NCBI RefSeq assembly: GCF_028649475.1
Contig: NZ_JAQSIP010000002.1
Span: forward strand, 62,001-126,000
Direction of reading: 5' to 3'
From: Curvibacter cyanobacteriorum
Lineage (GTDB): Bacteria; Pseudomonadota; Gammaproteobacteria; Burkholderiales; Burkholderiaceae_C
DNA: 64,000 bases
Shown here: positions 25,044 through 33,171 of the stretch, in pieces
Layout: each line of letters opens with the position of its first letter
Numbering within the stretch: position 1 is the stretch's first letter
Position numbers and translations under genes: made by a program
Notes under the pieces: generated by a model
The model's input: only the letters and a program-made list of their open reading frames with translations
Databases searched by the model: none
What the model was told of the DNA's origin: nothing

Positions 25044-25113
25044 CGCCAGCATTCGCCAACGGTCGCCAATGTTCGCCAGCGCCCACCAGCGCTCGCCGAC
25101 GCCCGCCAGCGCC
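25044..25113. repeat. Seven tandem copies of a degenerate 10-bp repeat
   Basis: Directly after the Bug stop there are seven adjoining 10-base units in perfect register: CGCCAGCATT, CGCCAACGGT, CGCCAATGTT, CGCCAGCGCC, CACCAGCGCT, CGCCGACGCC and CGCCAGCGCC. The consensus is CGCCARCGYY. The period is close to one helical turn and is not a multiple of three. No protein is likely to be encoded by it. Function unknown. Confidence 0.85.
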
Positions 25114-25176
25114 CCGGGCCCCGGCGGGCCTGGCCCGACACGCCCCCCGATGAGCCCCCAGGACTGGAGTTGCCCC

Positions 25177-25488
25177 ATGGCCCCCGATGAGATGCTGCCC
25201 ATTCGCCTCTTGCACGACGCGCTGCGCACGGCCGCCCGCCAGCGCCTGACCGACCCGCAGCGCGCCGTGGTGGCGGCGGACCTGAGCCTGGTGTTCTGCG
25301 CCCCCCCGGTCGCGGTGGATGGGGCCCCCGGCACCGCGCCGTCGGCGCCGCCTGCCGAGGGCTGGCTGGCCCATGGCCAGGTCACCGGTGGGGGGCGCTC
25401 GGTGTGCTTTTGCGAAGCCGAACTGCGCGACGCCACCCAGCGCACCGTGGCGCGGGCCATGGGCACGTTCCGCTACGCGCCGGCCTGA
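25177..25488 (+). CDS. Truncated hotdog thioesterase-like protein
   Basis: A 103-residue protein equal to the C-terminal two thirds of a PaaI-type hotdog domain. LLHDALRTAARQRLTDPQRAV aligns with the central helix and following strand, and GWLAHGQVTGGGRSVCFCEA...ARAMGTFRYAPA matches the end of the thioesterase at 310 almost word for word. The N-terminal strand and the HGG loop are missing; the 10-bp repeat array lies where they should be. The ATG has a GGAG site 7 bases upstream, so a short protein may still be made. It is either a decayed copy or a non-catalytic partner. An acidic/proline insert (VDGAPGTAPSAPPAE) is also unusual. Confidence 0.6.
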   Translation: MAPDEMLPIRLLHDALRTAARQRLTDPQRAVVAADLSLVFCAPPVAVDGAPGTAPSAPPAEGWLAHGQVTGGGRSVCFCEAELRDATQRTVARAMGTFRYAPA

Positions 25489-25673
25489 GGCCCGGACCGC
25501 TGACCTGCGCCCCCGCCCCGGGGGGCTGCCATGCCTGCCGGGCGATGGCTGATTTCTCCGAATGGCTGCTACCTCGCGGGCGGCCTCAAACCTAGAGTTG
25601 CCTGACTGGTGCTCCCACCGCTTGCGGGTGGCGGCAGAGACCGGTGAACCCCAGGATTTGACAGGAGACAACA

Positions 25674-26741
25674 TTGAAAAAGATCGCACTTCCGCTGGCG
25701 CTTTGCGGCCTCGCGCTCAACGCCGCAGCGCAAAGCTCAGTGACGCTGTATGGCGTTTTGGACACCACGGTGCAGCACGCGACGCAGGGCGGCAACAGCA
25801 TCACCCGGATGTTTGGCACCGGCGGCAACCAGTACAGCCGCTTGGGCATCCGCGGGACCGAGGACCTGGGCGGCGGCTTGTCTGCCGGCTTTGTGCTGGA
25901 TGCCGGATTGAACGTGGCCAGTGGCACGGGGGGCGCACTCAGCGCCGACAACGCGACCCCCGGCACGGTGGGGGGCCTGGTGTTCAACCGGCGCGCGTCG
26001 CTGAGCCTCATCTCGCGCCAATGGGGCGAGTTGCGCCTGGGCCGGGGCTTTGTGCCCAGCTACTGGAACCTGATCGCCTTTGACCCCTTTGGCACCGCGG
26101 GGGCGGGGGGCATCACCAACATCGCCCAAAGCGCCTTGACCCGGGTCTCGACGGTCCAGACCGCCGTGCGTGCCTCCAATTCGGTGGGCTACCACCTGCC
26201 AGAGCTGAACGGCGTGTATGGCGAGTTGATGGCTGCGGTGAACAACGCGCCCTCCAATGCCGCCACGCCGGACAACGGCAACTACCAGGGGGCGCGCGTG
26301 GGCTACACCCGCGGCGACCTCAATGTGGCCGTCGCCACCGGTCGCACGGCCATGGCCAACGGGGCGGTCAGCACCAGCAACCTCGGTGGCAGTTACAAGG
26401 TGGGGGCCGTCACGGGGTCCGCCTTGTACTTCACCGACAGCAAGAACGCCGTCGCCGGGCCCAACCGCTCCAACGGCTGGATGCTGGGCGCCAAGGTCAA
26501 GTTGGGCTCGGGCTACATCCCGCTGTCGTACGCCAAGGTCACGGACAACTCGGCCACGGCGCGCTCGGCCCATCAGTTGGCCATCGGTTATGTGCACGAT
26601 TTGTCCAAGCGCACCGCGGTGTACACCACCTATTCGCAGATCCGCAACCGCAACGGGGCAGCGCTCAGCGGCGGCGGTGTGACCGGGGTGGCCAACGCGA
26701 CCTGGACCGGCATGGACTTCGGCATCCGCCATTCGTTCTGA
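25674..26741 (+). CDS. Gram-negative trimeric porin (TTG start)
   Basis: A 355-residue outer-membrane porin. Translation appears to begin at a TTG (25674), because a strong AGGAGA site lies 5 bases upstream and the codons that follow encode a perfect signal peptide (KKIALPLALCGLALNAAAQ), with no ATG near. The mature start is SSVTLYGVLDTTVQHAT. SRLGIRGTEDLGGGLSAGF and the terminal GIRHSF with Phe at the end are family marks. Probable monocistronic gene with a terminator 60 bases downstream. It may serve the preceding CoA-synthetase/Bug module (inference). Confidence 0.92.
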   Translation: MKKIALPLALCGLALNAAAQSSVTLYGVLDTTVQHATQGGNSITRMFGTGGNQYSRLGIRGTEDLGGGLSAGFVLDAGLNVASGTGGALSADNATPGTVGGLVFNRRASLSLISRQWGELRLGRGFVPSYWNLIAFDPFGTAGAGGITNIAQSALTRVSTVQTAVRASNSVGYHLPELNGVYGELMAAVNNAPSNAATPDNGNYQGARVGYTRGDLNVAVATGRTAMANGAVSTSNLGGSYKVGAVTGSALYFTDSKNAVAGPNRSNGWMLGAKVKLGSGYIPLSYAKVTDNSATARSAHQLAIGYVHDLSKRTAVYTTYSQIRNRNGAALSGGGVTGVANATWTGMDFGIRHSF

Positions 26742-26771
26742 CGGCGCCGGCGAGCAGGGTTTCAATGCGAG

Positions 26772-26833
26772 GGGCGGCCCGCCAGGCGGGCCGCCCGATT
26801 CGCCCGGTCTCGGGGAGTCCGGGCGTTTTTTTT
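26772..26833 (+). terminator. Terminator region after the porin, two hairpins
   Basis: The first hairpin has arms GGGCGGCCCGCC (26772-26783) and GGCGGGCCGCCC (26785-26796). The second has arms CGCCCGG (26801-26807) and CCGGGCG (26819-26825), followed by eight T residues (26826-26833). The second is a classic Rho-independent terminator for the porin mRNA. The convergent LysR gene stops at 26863 and has no T run on its own strand here. Confidence 0.88.
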
Positions 26834-26862
26834 GTGGGCGCTCACTGCGCCTTGGCCAGCCC

Positions 26863-27774
26863 TCAGGGGCTGGGGTGGTAGCCCAGCAAGCTGCCTTTGT
26901 CCTTGATGATCCTGGACACCGCCCGCAGGGCCTGGGTCAGCTGCCCTTGTTTGGGCAAGGCCAGGGTGACGTAGCGTTTGAGGTCCGGGTCGACGATCTT
27001 GGCCGCTTGCAGCTTGCCGCTGCGCAGCTCCTCCTGCACCGAAAAAGGCCCCAGCAGCGCACACAGGTCGTCGCTTTCGGCGAGGATTTCTTTTTGCATG
27101 CGCAAGGAGTCGGCTTCGATCTCTGCCTGCAAGGAAAAGCCCTGGCTGCGCGCGGTCTCGTCGAGGATCGATCGCCAGTGCGAGGGGCGCCGCGGCAGCA
27201 CCAGGGGCAGGCCATTGAGCTGCTGAAACGACACCGTGCCGGACTGGGTGATGGGCAGGCCCGGTCGCGACACCAGGTAGGTGTCCGCGGTGGCGAGGTG
27301 GATCTCCTCCTGGCTGCGCGGCGGCTCGTAGCGGAACAGGATGGCCATGTCCACCGCCCCGGTGTCGAGCATGGCGTCCAGTTCGCCGCCCTGACCCTCG
27401 CGCACATTGAGGCGGATCTGGGGAAAGTGGCTGCGCAACTCCCGGAACACCTGGGTCATCAGCGGGTGGGCCGCCGACGGCAGGATGCCGATCTTCACAT
27501 CGCCCATCGGCACCCGCGAGAGTTGCTGGAAGTCGGCAAACATCTCCTCGCTGTCGCGGATCCAGACACGGACCCGCCGCTCGACCGATTCACCGAACTC
27601 GGTCAGCACCACGCCGCGCCCGGTGCGGCGAAACAGGGCGCCACCGCATTGCTTCTCCAGTTCACTGACCTGGCGGCTGATGTACGACTGCGCCGTGTGG
27701 CGCTGGGCCGCGACCTTGGTCAGGCTGCCGGCCTCCACCACTTCAAGGAACAGTCGAAAGTCCTGGATGTTCAT
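26863..27774 (-). CDS. LysR-type regulator
   Basis: A 303-residue LysR regulator. The winged helix is MNIQDFRLFLEVVEAGSL...AAQRHTAQSYISRQVSELE, and the effector domain starts GDVKIGILPSAAHPLMTQVF, close to the Cbl/CysB-like and NAC-like branch. The ATG at 27774 is preferred to a TTG two codons earlier. It is divergent from the FAH-hydantoinase operon at 28055 and separated by 280 bases that include an AT-rich dyad, so it is the likely regulator of that operon. The effector is unknown. Confidence 0.9.
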   Translation of the reverse strand: MNIQDFRLFLEVVEAGSLTKVAAQRHTAQSYISRQVSELEKQCGGALFRRTGRGVVLTEFGESVERRVRVWIRDSEEMFADFQQLSRVPMGDVKIGILPSAAHPLMTQVFRELRSHFPQIRLNVREGQGGELDAMLDTGAVDMAILFRYEPPRSQEEIHLATADTYLVSRPGLPITQSGTVSFQQLNGLPLVLPRRPSHWRSILDETARSQGFSLQAEIEADSLRMQKEILAESDDLCALLGPFSVQEELRSGKLQAAKIVDPDLKRYVTLALPKQGQLTQALRAVSRIIKDKGSLLGYHPSP

Positions 27775-27951
27775 GGGCAAGTCTCAGGCCCGTGCACAGG
27801 GCCGGGCGCAGGTCAGGGGTTGACGGAACAGGGCGTCGGCCAAAGCCACGGCGTCCTGGCGGCACGCCTTGGCGGGCCGCGCCGCGGCGCTTGGCGGCGG
27901 CCCGGCCCGGGCGTTCACAGGCTCGATTCTGGCCGCATTGGTCTGGGTATT

Positions 27952-27973
27952 GATATGCCTTCTTGGAGATATC
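27952..27973. promoter_or_regulatory. Candidate LysR operator upstream of the FAH-hydantoinase operon
   Basis: Inverted arms GATAT (27952-27956) and ATATC (27969-27973) are separated by 12 bases in an AT-rich stretch between the divergent LysR and FAH genes, about 80 bases before the FAH start. Position and symmetry fit a LysR binding site. No -10/-35 pair was clear enough to list. Confidence 0.4.
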
Positions 27974-28054
27974 TGAAAGACTTTATTTGCATCTATCTGG
28001 ATTTCTCGGCCAAACCTACAGTCTGCCGTCATCGACATACCGCAAGGAGACCCC

Positions 28055-28915
28055 GTGAAACTCGTGAGCTTTATTCAAGACGGCCAGGCCCGCTACGGCG
28101 TGGTGCAAGGTGATGCCTATGTGAGCCCCGGCGCCGACTTTCTGGCCCGTTACCCCGACCTGACGGCCGTCCTGGCCGCCAACGCGCTGCCGGCCCTGGC
28201 AGCCGAGGTGCAAAGCGGTGGCCAGCGCATCGACCCCGCTCAGGTCAAGGCCCTGCCGGTGATCCCGGCGCCCGGCAAGGTCATCTGCGTGGGCCTCAAC
28301 TACAAGACCCACGTGGCCGAAACCAAGCGCGCCGACAGCGAGTTCCCGTCCCTGTTCCTGCGCTTTGCAGACTCCCTGGCGGCGCATGGCGACGAGGTGC
28401 TGCGGCCCGCGTTCTCGGAGCGCTTTGACTGGGAGGGCGAGCTGGCCTTCGTGGTGGGTCGGGGCGGGCGGCACATCGCGGCCGAGAACGCTTTTGAGCA
28501 CATCGCTGGCTACACCTGCTTCAACGACGTCAGCGTGCGCGACTGGCAGCGCCACACCCACCAGTTCACGCCGGGCAAGAACTTCCCCGGCACCGGGCCC
28601 CTGGGGCCGTACCTGCTGACCCGCGACGAAGTGGCCGACGTGACCCAGATGACGCTGGAGACCCGCGTCAACGGGCAGGTGATGCAGCACGCCCGCCTGG
28701 CCGACCTGATTTTCGACATCCCGACCATCGTGGCCTATGTGTCGCGCTTCACCCCGCTGTCGCCGGGCGATGTGATCGCCACCGGCACCCCGGGTGGCGT
28801 GGGCGACCGACGCGAACCGCCGCTCTACATGAAGGAGGGCGATGTCGTCGAAGTCGAGATCACGGGCCTGGGTGTGTTGCGCAATCGCATCGGCACCGAC
28901 CGCAGCGCGGGCTGA
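28055..28915 (+). CDS. Fumarylacetoacetate hydrolase-family protein (GTG start)
   Basis: A 286-residue FAH-fold enzyme. GKVICVGLNYKTHVAE, FDWEGELAFVVGRGGRHI, GYTCFNDVSVRDWQ and SPGDVIATGTPGGVG are the standard metal-site and active-site segments. Start is a GTG with an AAGGAGA site 4 bases upstream. First gene of an operon with hydantoinase A and B, a small Cys protein, a CobW-type GTPase and a Bug receptor. Its reaction, C-C bond hydrolysis or decarboxylation of a beta-keto acid, would follow lactam or cyclic-imide opening by HyuAB (inference). Confidence 0.9.
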   Translation: MKLVSFIQDGQARYGVVQGDAYVSPGADFLARYPDLTAVLAANALPALAAEVQSGGQRIDPAQVKALPVIPAPGKVICVGLNYKTHVAETKRADSEFPSLFLRFADSLAAHGDEVLRPAFSERFDWEGELAFVVGRGGRHIAAENAFEHIAGYTCFNDVSVRDWQRHTHQFTPGKNFPGTGPLGPYLLTRDEVADVTQMTLETRVNGQVMQHARLADLIFDIPTIVAYVSRFTPLSPGDVIATGTPGGVGDRREPPLYMKEGDVVEVEITGLGVLRNRIGTDRSAG

Positions 28916-28928
28916 GAAGGAGAACCGC

Positions 28929-31007
28929 ATGTCCCACAAACCCCAACTGCGCATCGCCGTCGACATCGGCGGCACCTTCACCGACATGGCCGCGTTTGAC
29001 GAGGCCAGCGGTCGCCTGCTGTTTGGCAAGGCACTGTCCACCCACGGCGAGCTGGTCAAAGGCATTCAGGCCACGATCGACAGCGCCAAGATCGACTGGC
29101 GCGACGGTCACCTGTTCCTGCATGGCTCCACCATCGCCATCAACACGCTGCTGGAGCGCAATGGCGCCAAGACGGCCTTGCTGATCACCGAGGGCTTCCG
29201 CGACATCTATGAGATCGGTCGCGTCAACCGCCCCGACGCCTACAACCTGTTCTTCAACAAGCACCAGCCCCTGGTCAAGCGTTCGCTGCGCTTCGAGGTG
29301 GCCGAACGCCTGCGTGCCGACGGCAGCACCCACAAGCCGCTGGACGAGGCCGCCGTGCGCGAACTGGCCCGCGACCTGAAAGGAGAGGGCGTGGAGGCCG
29401 TCGCCGTGCTGCTGTTGCACAGCTACCGCAACCCGAGCCACGAGCAGCGCGTCAAGCAGATCCTGCAGGAAGAGCTGCCGGGCGCCTTTGTCTGCGCTTC
29501 GCACGAGCTGAGCCAGGAGTACCGCGAGTTTGAACGCGTCTCCACCGCGGTGGCCAACGCCTATGTGGGTCCGCGCGTGTCCGAGTACCTGGGCCAGCTG
29601 GAGGACCACCTGGGCCAGCAAGGCTTCGAGGGCGACTTCTACATCGTGCAGTCCACCGGCGGCCTGTTCCCGGTCGAGCACGCCAAGGTCGGTTGCGTGC
29701 GCATGCTTGAATCGGGCCCCGCGGCGGGCGTGATTGGCGCTCAGGCCATCTGCGCCCAGCTGGGCATGGGTGACGCGATCGCGTTCGACATGGGCGGCAC
29801 CACGGCCAAGGCGGGCGTCATCAGCGAGGGCCGCCCCCTGACCACCGGGTCGGCCTTGATCGGCGGCTATGAACGCGCGCTGCCGATCCAGATCCCGATG
29901 ATGGACATCCACGAGGTGGGCACGGGCGGCGGCTCGATTGCCCGCGTGGAGACCGGCAACGCGCTGCGCGTGGGGCCGCAAAGTGCCGGCTCCATCCCCG
30001 GTCCGGTGGCCTATGGCCGCGGCGGCACCGAGCCCACCGTGACCGATGCCAACCTGGTGCTGGGCCGCCTGGACGCGGACAACTTCCTCGGCGGTGAACT
30101 CAAGCTGGACCTGGCAGCTTGCCAGCGCCAGATGCAGGAGCGCATTGCCGGCCCCCTGGGCCTGGATGCGACCCAGGCCGCCGATGGCATCTTGCAGATC
30201 GCCGTGACCCAGATGTCGCATGCCGTGAAGGCGGTGACCACCGAGCGCGGGCTCGACGCGGGCAGCTTCACCATGGTGGTGTACGGCGGTGCCGGCCCCC
30301 TGCACGCCTCGGCGATTGCGCGCGAAATCGGCATCCGCAAGGTGCTGATCCCTTACGCGCCGGGCTACTTCTCGGCCTACGGCATGTTGTTCTCCGACCT
30401 GCGCTACGACTATGTGCGCTCGGTGTTCCGCAAGCTCAATGACCTGTCCTTCGACGAGATCGAGGCCGCCTACCAGAAGATGGAAGAAGAAGGGCGCGCC
30501 GCGCTGGCCCAGTCCGGCGTGCAGGCCGACGGCGTGGTGATCGAGCGCGCCGCCGACATGCGCTATGTGGGCCAGGAGCACGCCGTGACGGTGGACCTGC
30601 CGCTGGCCTTCTTTGAGGGCAAGGACCGCGCAGCCATCAAGAAGCAGTTCGACGAGCTGCACCAGGTGCGCTACGGCACCTCGGCCCCCCAGGAACCGGC
30701 CGACCTGGTGAGCCTGCGCGTGACCGTGCTGGGCACCATGAAGAAGCCGCCCAAGCACAGCGTGGCGCAAGGGGCCGCCGCGCCCGAAGCGTCGGCGGTG
30801 CGCGCCGTCAAGCCGGTGTACTTCCGTGCCACGGGCTGGGCCGACACGCCGGTCTACCTGCGCGACCGCTTGCTGGCGGGCAACCAGATCACCGGCCCGG
30901 CCCTGATCGAAGAGCACGCCTCCACCACGGTGATTCAGCCCGGGGATGCGCTGCGCGTGGATGAACTTGGAAACCTGCAAATCGAGATTGGGAGTGATCG
31001 GACATGA
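28929..31007 (+). CDS. Hydantoinase/oxoprolinase family, subunit A
   Basis: A 692-residue protein with an N-terminal hydantoinase/oxoprolinase domain (IAVDIGGTFTDMAAFDEASG, an ASKHA-type phosphate loop) and a main domain containing AFDMGGTTAKAGVI, VGTGGGSIARVETG and PGPVAYGRGGTEPTVTDANL. These subunits bind ATP and, with subunit B, open 5-membered lactams or hydantoins (oxoprolinase, N-methylhydantoinase, caprolactamase) or carboxylate ketones (acetone and acetophenone carboxylases). The ATG has a GAAGGAG site and lies 13 bases after the FAH stop. It overlaps the subunit B start by 4 bases (ATGA). The substrate cannot be chosen from sequence. Confidence 0.92.
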   Translation: MSHKPQLRIAVDIGGTFTDMAAFDEASGRLLFGKALSTHGELVKGIQATIDSAKIDWRDGHLFLHGSTIAINTLLERNGAKTALLITEGFRDIYEIGRVNRPDAYNLFFNKHQPLVKRSLRFEVAERLRADGSTHKPLDEAAVRELARDLKGEGVEAVAVLLLHSYRNPSHEQRVKQILQEELPGAFVCASHELSQEYREFERVSTAVANAYVGPRVSEYLGQLEDHLGQQGFEGDFYIVQSTGGLFPVEHAKVGCVRMLESGPAAGVIGAQAICAQLGMGDAIAFDMGGTTAKAGVISEGRPLTTGSALIGGYERALPIQIPMMDIHEVGTGGGSIARVETGNALRVGPQSAGSIPGPVAYGRGGTEPTVTDANLVLGRLDADNFLGGELKLDLAACQRQMQERIAGPLGLDATQAADGILQIAVTQMSHAVKAVTTERGLDAGSFTMVVYGGAGPLHASAIAREIGIRKVLIPYAPGYFSAYGMLFSDLRYDYVRSVFRKLNDLSFDEIEAAYQKMEEEGRAALAQSGVQADGVVIERAADMRYVGQEHAVTVDLPLAFFEGKDRAAIKKQFDELHQVRYGTSAPQEPADLVSLRVTVLGTMKKPPKHSVAQGAAAPEASAVRAVKPVYFRATGWADTPVYLRDRLLAGNQITGPALIEEHASTTVIQPGDALRVDELGNLQIEIGSDRT

Positions 31008-32791
31008 ACACCAACGCTGAGCTCAAGACCGTCGACCCGGTCACTGTGGAAATCATCCGCAACGGCCTGTACGCCGTGACGGAGGAGATGAAGACCAACC
31101 TGACCCGCACGGCCTACAACCTCATCATCTACGAAGCGCTGGACTTCACGGTGGGGCTGTTCACCAAGGAGGGCGACACGGTCTCCATCGGCCTGGGCCT
31201 GCCGATGTTCATCCGGGGCATGTCGGAAACCGTCAAGGCGAAGATTCGCCACTTCGGCTACGACAACATCCGCCCGGGCGACATCCTGGTCACCAACGAC
31301 GCCTACACCACCGGCAGCCACCTGAACCACTTCACCTTCACCATGCCGGTGTTCCATGAGGGGCGGCTCGAGGGCTTCACCTGCTGCATGGCGCACTGGC
31401 TGGACGTGGGTGGCACGCTGGGCAATGTGACCACCGACATCTTCAGCGAAGGGATCCAGATCCCCATCATGAAGTACCAGCGCGAGGGCGTGGTCAACCA
31501 GGACCTGATCGACATCATCGCCATGAACGTGCGCCTGGCCGAGCGGGCCCTGGGCGACTTGCGCGCCCAGATCACGGCCATCACCACCGGCGAGCGCCGC
31601 TACGTCGAGCTGCTGCAGCGCTACGGTGCCGACGCCGTCAACGGGGCCATCGCGCAGATCATGGATTCGAGCGAGGCCGTGGCGCGCCAGAACACGCTGT
31701 CCATCCCCGACGGGGTCTACGAGGCCGAGTCCTTCATGGACGACGACGGGCTGGAGATTGGCAAGCGCATCCCGATCCGCGTCAAGGTGACGGTCTCGGG
31801 CGACGAGATGACCGTGGACCTGTCCGACGTGAGCAAGCAGGTGCGGGGCTTCTACAACTCCGGCTTCACCACCGGCATTGCCTGCGCCCAGGTGGCCTAC
31901 AAATGCCTGACCACGCCCACCGATTACCCGGTGAACGATGGCTCCTTCCGCCCGCTGAAGGTCATCATGCCGATGGGCACGGTGATCAGTGCCGAGCGGC
32001 CTTACCCGATGCGGGTGTGGATGACTTTCCCGATGACGGTGATCGACACCATCTTCAAGGCGCTGGCGCCGGCCATCCCGGACCGCTCCATCGCGGGTCA
32101 CCATGCCGACCTGGTGTTCCCCAACATCCATGGCATCAGCCCCGAGGACGGCCGCTTGTTCATCGTCGGCATCGGCCCCTTGGGCGGGGGCTGGGGGGCC
32201 AAGAGCAAGGAGGACGGCGTTTCGGTCACGGTCTGCATCAACGACGGTGACACGCACAACAGCCCGACCGAGCAGCTGGAGGCCAAGTACCCGGTGCTGG
32301 TCGAGAAGTACGAGATCCGGCGCGACTCCGGTGGCGCCGGCCAGTACCGCGGCGGCCTGGGCGCCGAGATGGTGGTTCAGGCCCTGTCGCCCTTCACGGT
32401 CACCACCCGGATCGACCGCGTGCACTGCAAGCCCTGGGGCCTGGAGGGCGGCGGCGACGCCATGGGCAACGGCCTGGCCGTGCGCCACAAGGGGGAGTGG
32501 AAGACCGACCACCCCAACGCCAAGATCTTCAATGTGCGGCTGGAGCGCGGCGACGCCTACAAGATGCTGTCGGGCGGCGGTGGCGGCTTTGGCAACCCGC
32601 TGGACCGCGACCTCGACTGCGTGGCCGAGGACGTGCGCGAAGGTTATGTGAGCGCCGAAGTGGCCCGCGAGGTCTACCGCGTGGTGCTCGACGCGCGGGG
32701 GCAGGTGGACACCGAGGCCACCCAGGCCCTGCGCGCCCAGGCCCCGGGGGCGACCCCGGCCACGGACCCCGTCGCCTGGGCCGGCCAGTGA
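31004..32791 (+). CDS. Hydantoinase/oxoprolinase family, subunit B
   Basis: A 595-residue HyuB-type subunit. It has DPVTVEIIRNGLYAVTEEM at the start, GDILVTNDAYTTGSHLNHF, GNVTTDIFSEG, a YNSGFTTGIACAQVAYKCLT region, and GGWGAKSKEDGVSVTVCINDGDTHNSPTE. The final SGGGGGFGNPLDRD segment is a common ending. Known family members bind a metal (Zn or Mn) in this subunit. It is translationally coupled to subunit A, and the next genes code for a small Cys protein and a GTPase metallochaperone, which fits a metal-dependent enzyme. Confidence 0.92.
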   Translation: MNTNAELKTVDPVTVEIIRNGLYAVTEEMKTNLTRTAYNLIIYEALDFTVGLFTKEGDTVSIGLGLPMFIRGMSETVKAKIRHFGYDNIRPGDILVTNDAYTTGSHLNHFTFTMPVFHEGRLEGFTCCMAHWLDVGGTLGNVTTDIFSEGIQIPIMKYQREGVVNQDLIDIIAMNVRLAERALGDLRAQITAITTGERRYVELLQRYGADAVNGAIAQIMDSSEAVARQNTLSIPDGVYEAESFMDDDGLEIGKRIPIRVKVTVSGDEMTVDLSDVSKQVRGFYNSGFTTGIACAQVAYKCLTTPTDYPVNDGSFRPLKVIMPMGTVISAERPYPMRVWMTFPMTVIDTIFKALAPAIPDRSIAGHHADLVFPNIHGISPEDGRLFIVGIGPLGGGWGAKSKEDGVSVTVCINDGDTHNSPTEQLEAKYPVLVEKYEIRRDSGGAGQYRGGLGAEMVVQALSPFTVTTRIDRVHCKPWGLEGGGDAMGNGLAVRHKGEWKTDHPNAKIFNVRLERGDAYKMLSGGGGGFGNPLDRDLDCVAEDVREGYVSAEVAREVYRVVLDARGQVDTEATQALRAQAPGATPATDPVAWAGQ

Positions 32792-32799
32792 GCCTCGCC

Positions 32800-33171
32800 A
32801 TGACCGAGCAAGCGTCGCTGCAACAGGCTGCCAGGCTGGTGGACCTGTGGAGCGAGCTGTCCATCCGCCACGTAGCCCTGGGCATGTCCTGCGGCTGCGG
32901 TGCGGGTGGCATCAGCCTGCGCCTTGAGGATTTTGAGCTCGACATCGTCGACTACCTCGAGGACGCCGCCTTGCGCTGTGACCAGCCTGCGGTGGCGGCG
33001 TACTTCCGTGCCCGTCAGACCGAAGGCTGGCCGCCGTCGCCACTGCGCGACCTGCTGCAGCACGCCAGCGAGGGCGCCTTGCCCGAGGCGGTCTGCGACT
33101 GGGTGCTGCCCCGCATCGAAAAGACCCTGACCTCGTTCAAGGCCTTGCACGGCGGAGGGGCTGGCGCATGA
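32800..33171 (+). CDS. Small Cys-containing protein of unknown function
   Basis: A 123-residue protein that I do not recognise. It is mostly helical, with an ALGMSCGCGAGGISLRLEDFELDIVDYLED segment around residues 27-56 that contains two close cysteines (CGC), and two more single cysteines later. No signal peptide or membrane helix. It lies between hydantoinase B and a CobW GTPase and overlaps the latter by 4 bases (ATGA). A GTG at 32788, overlapping the HyuB stop, is an alternative start. The CGC motif and neighbours suggest a metal-binding accessory or maturation factor for the hydantoinase (inference only). Confidence 0.65.
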   Translation: MTEQASLQQAARLVDLWSELSIRHVALGMSCGCGAGGISLRLEDFELDIVDYLEDAALRCDQPAVAAYFRARQTEGWPPSPLRDLLQHASEGALPEAVCDWVLPRIEKTLTSFKALHGGGAGA

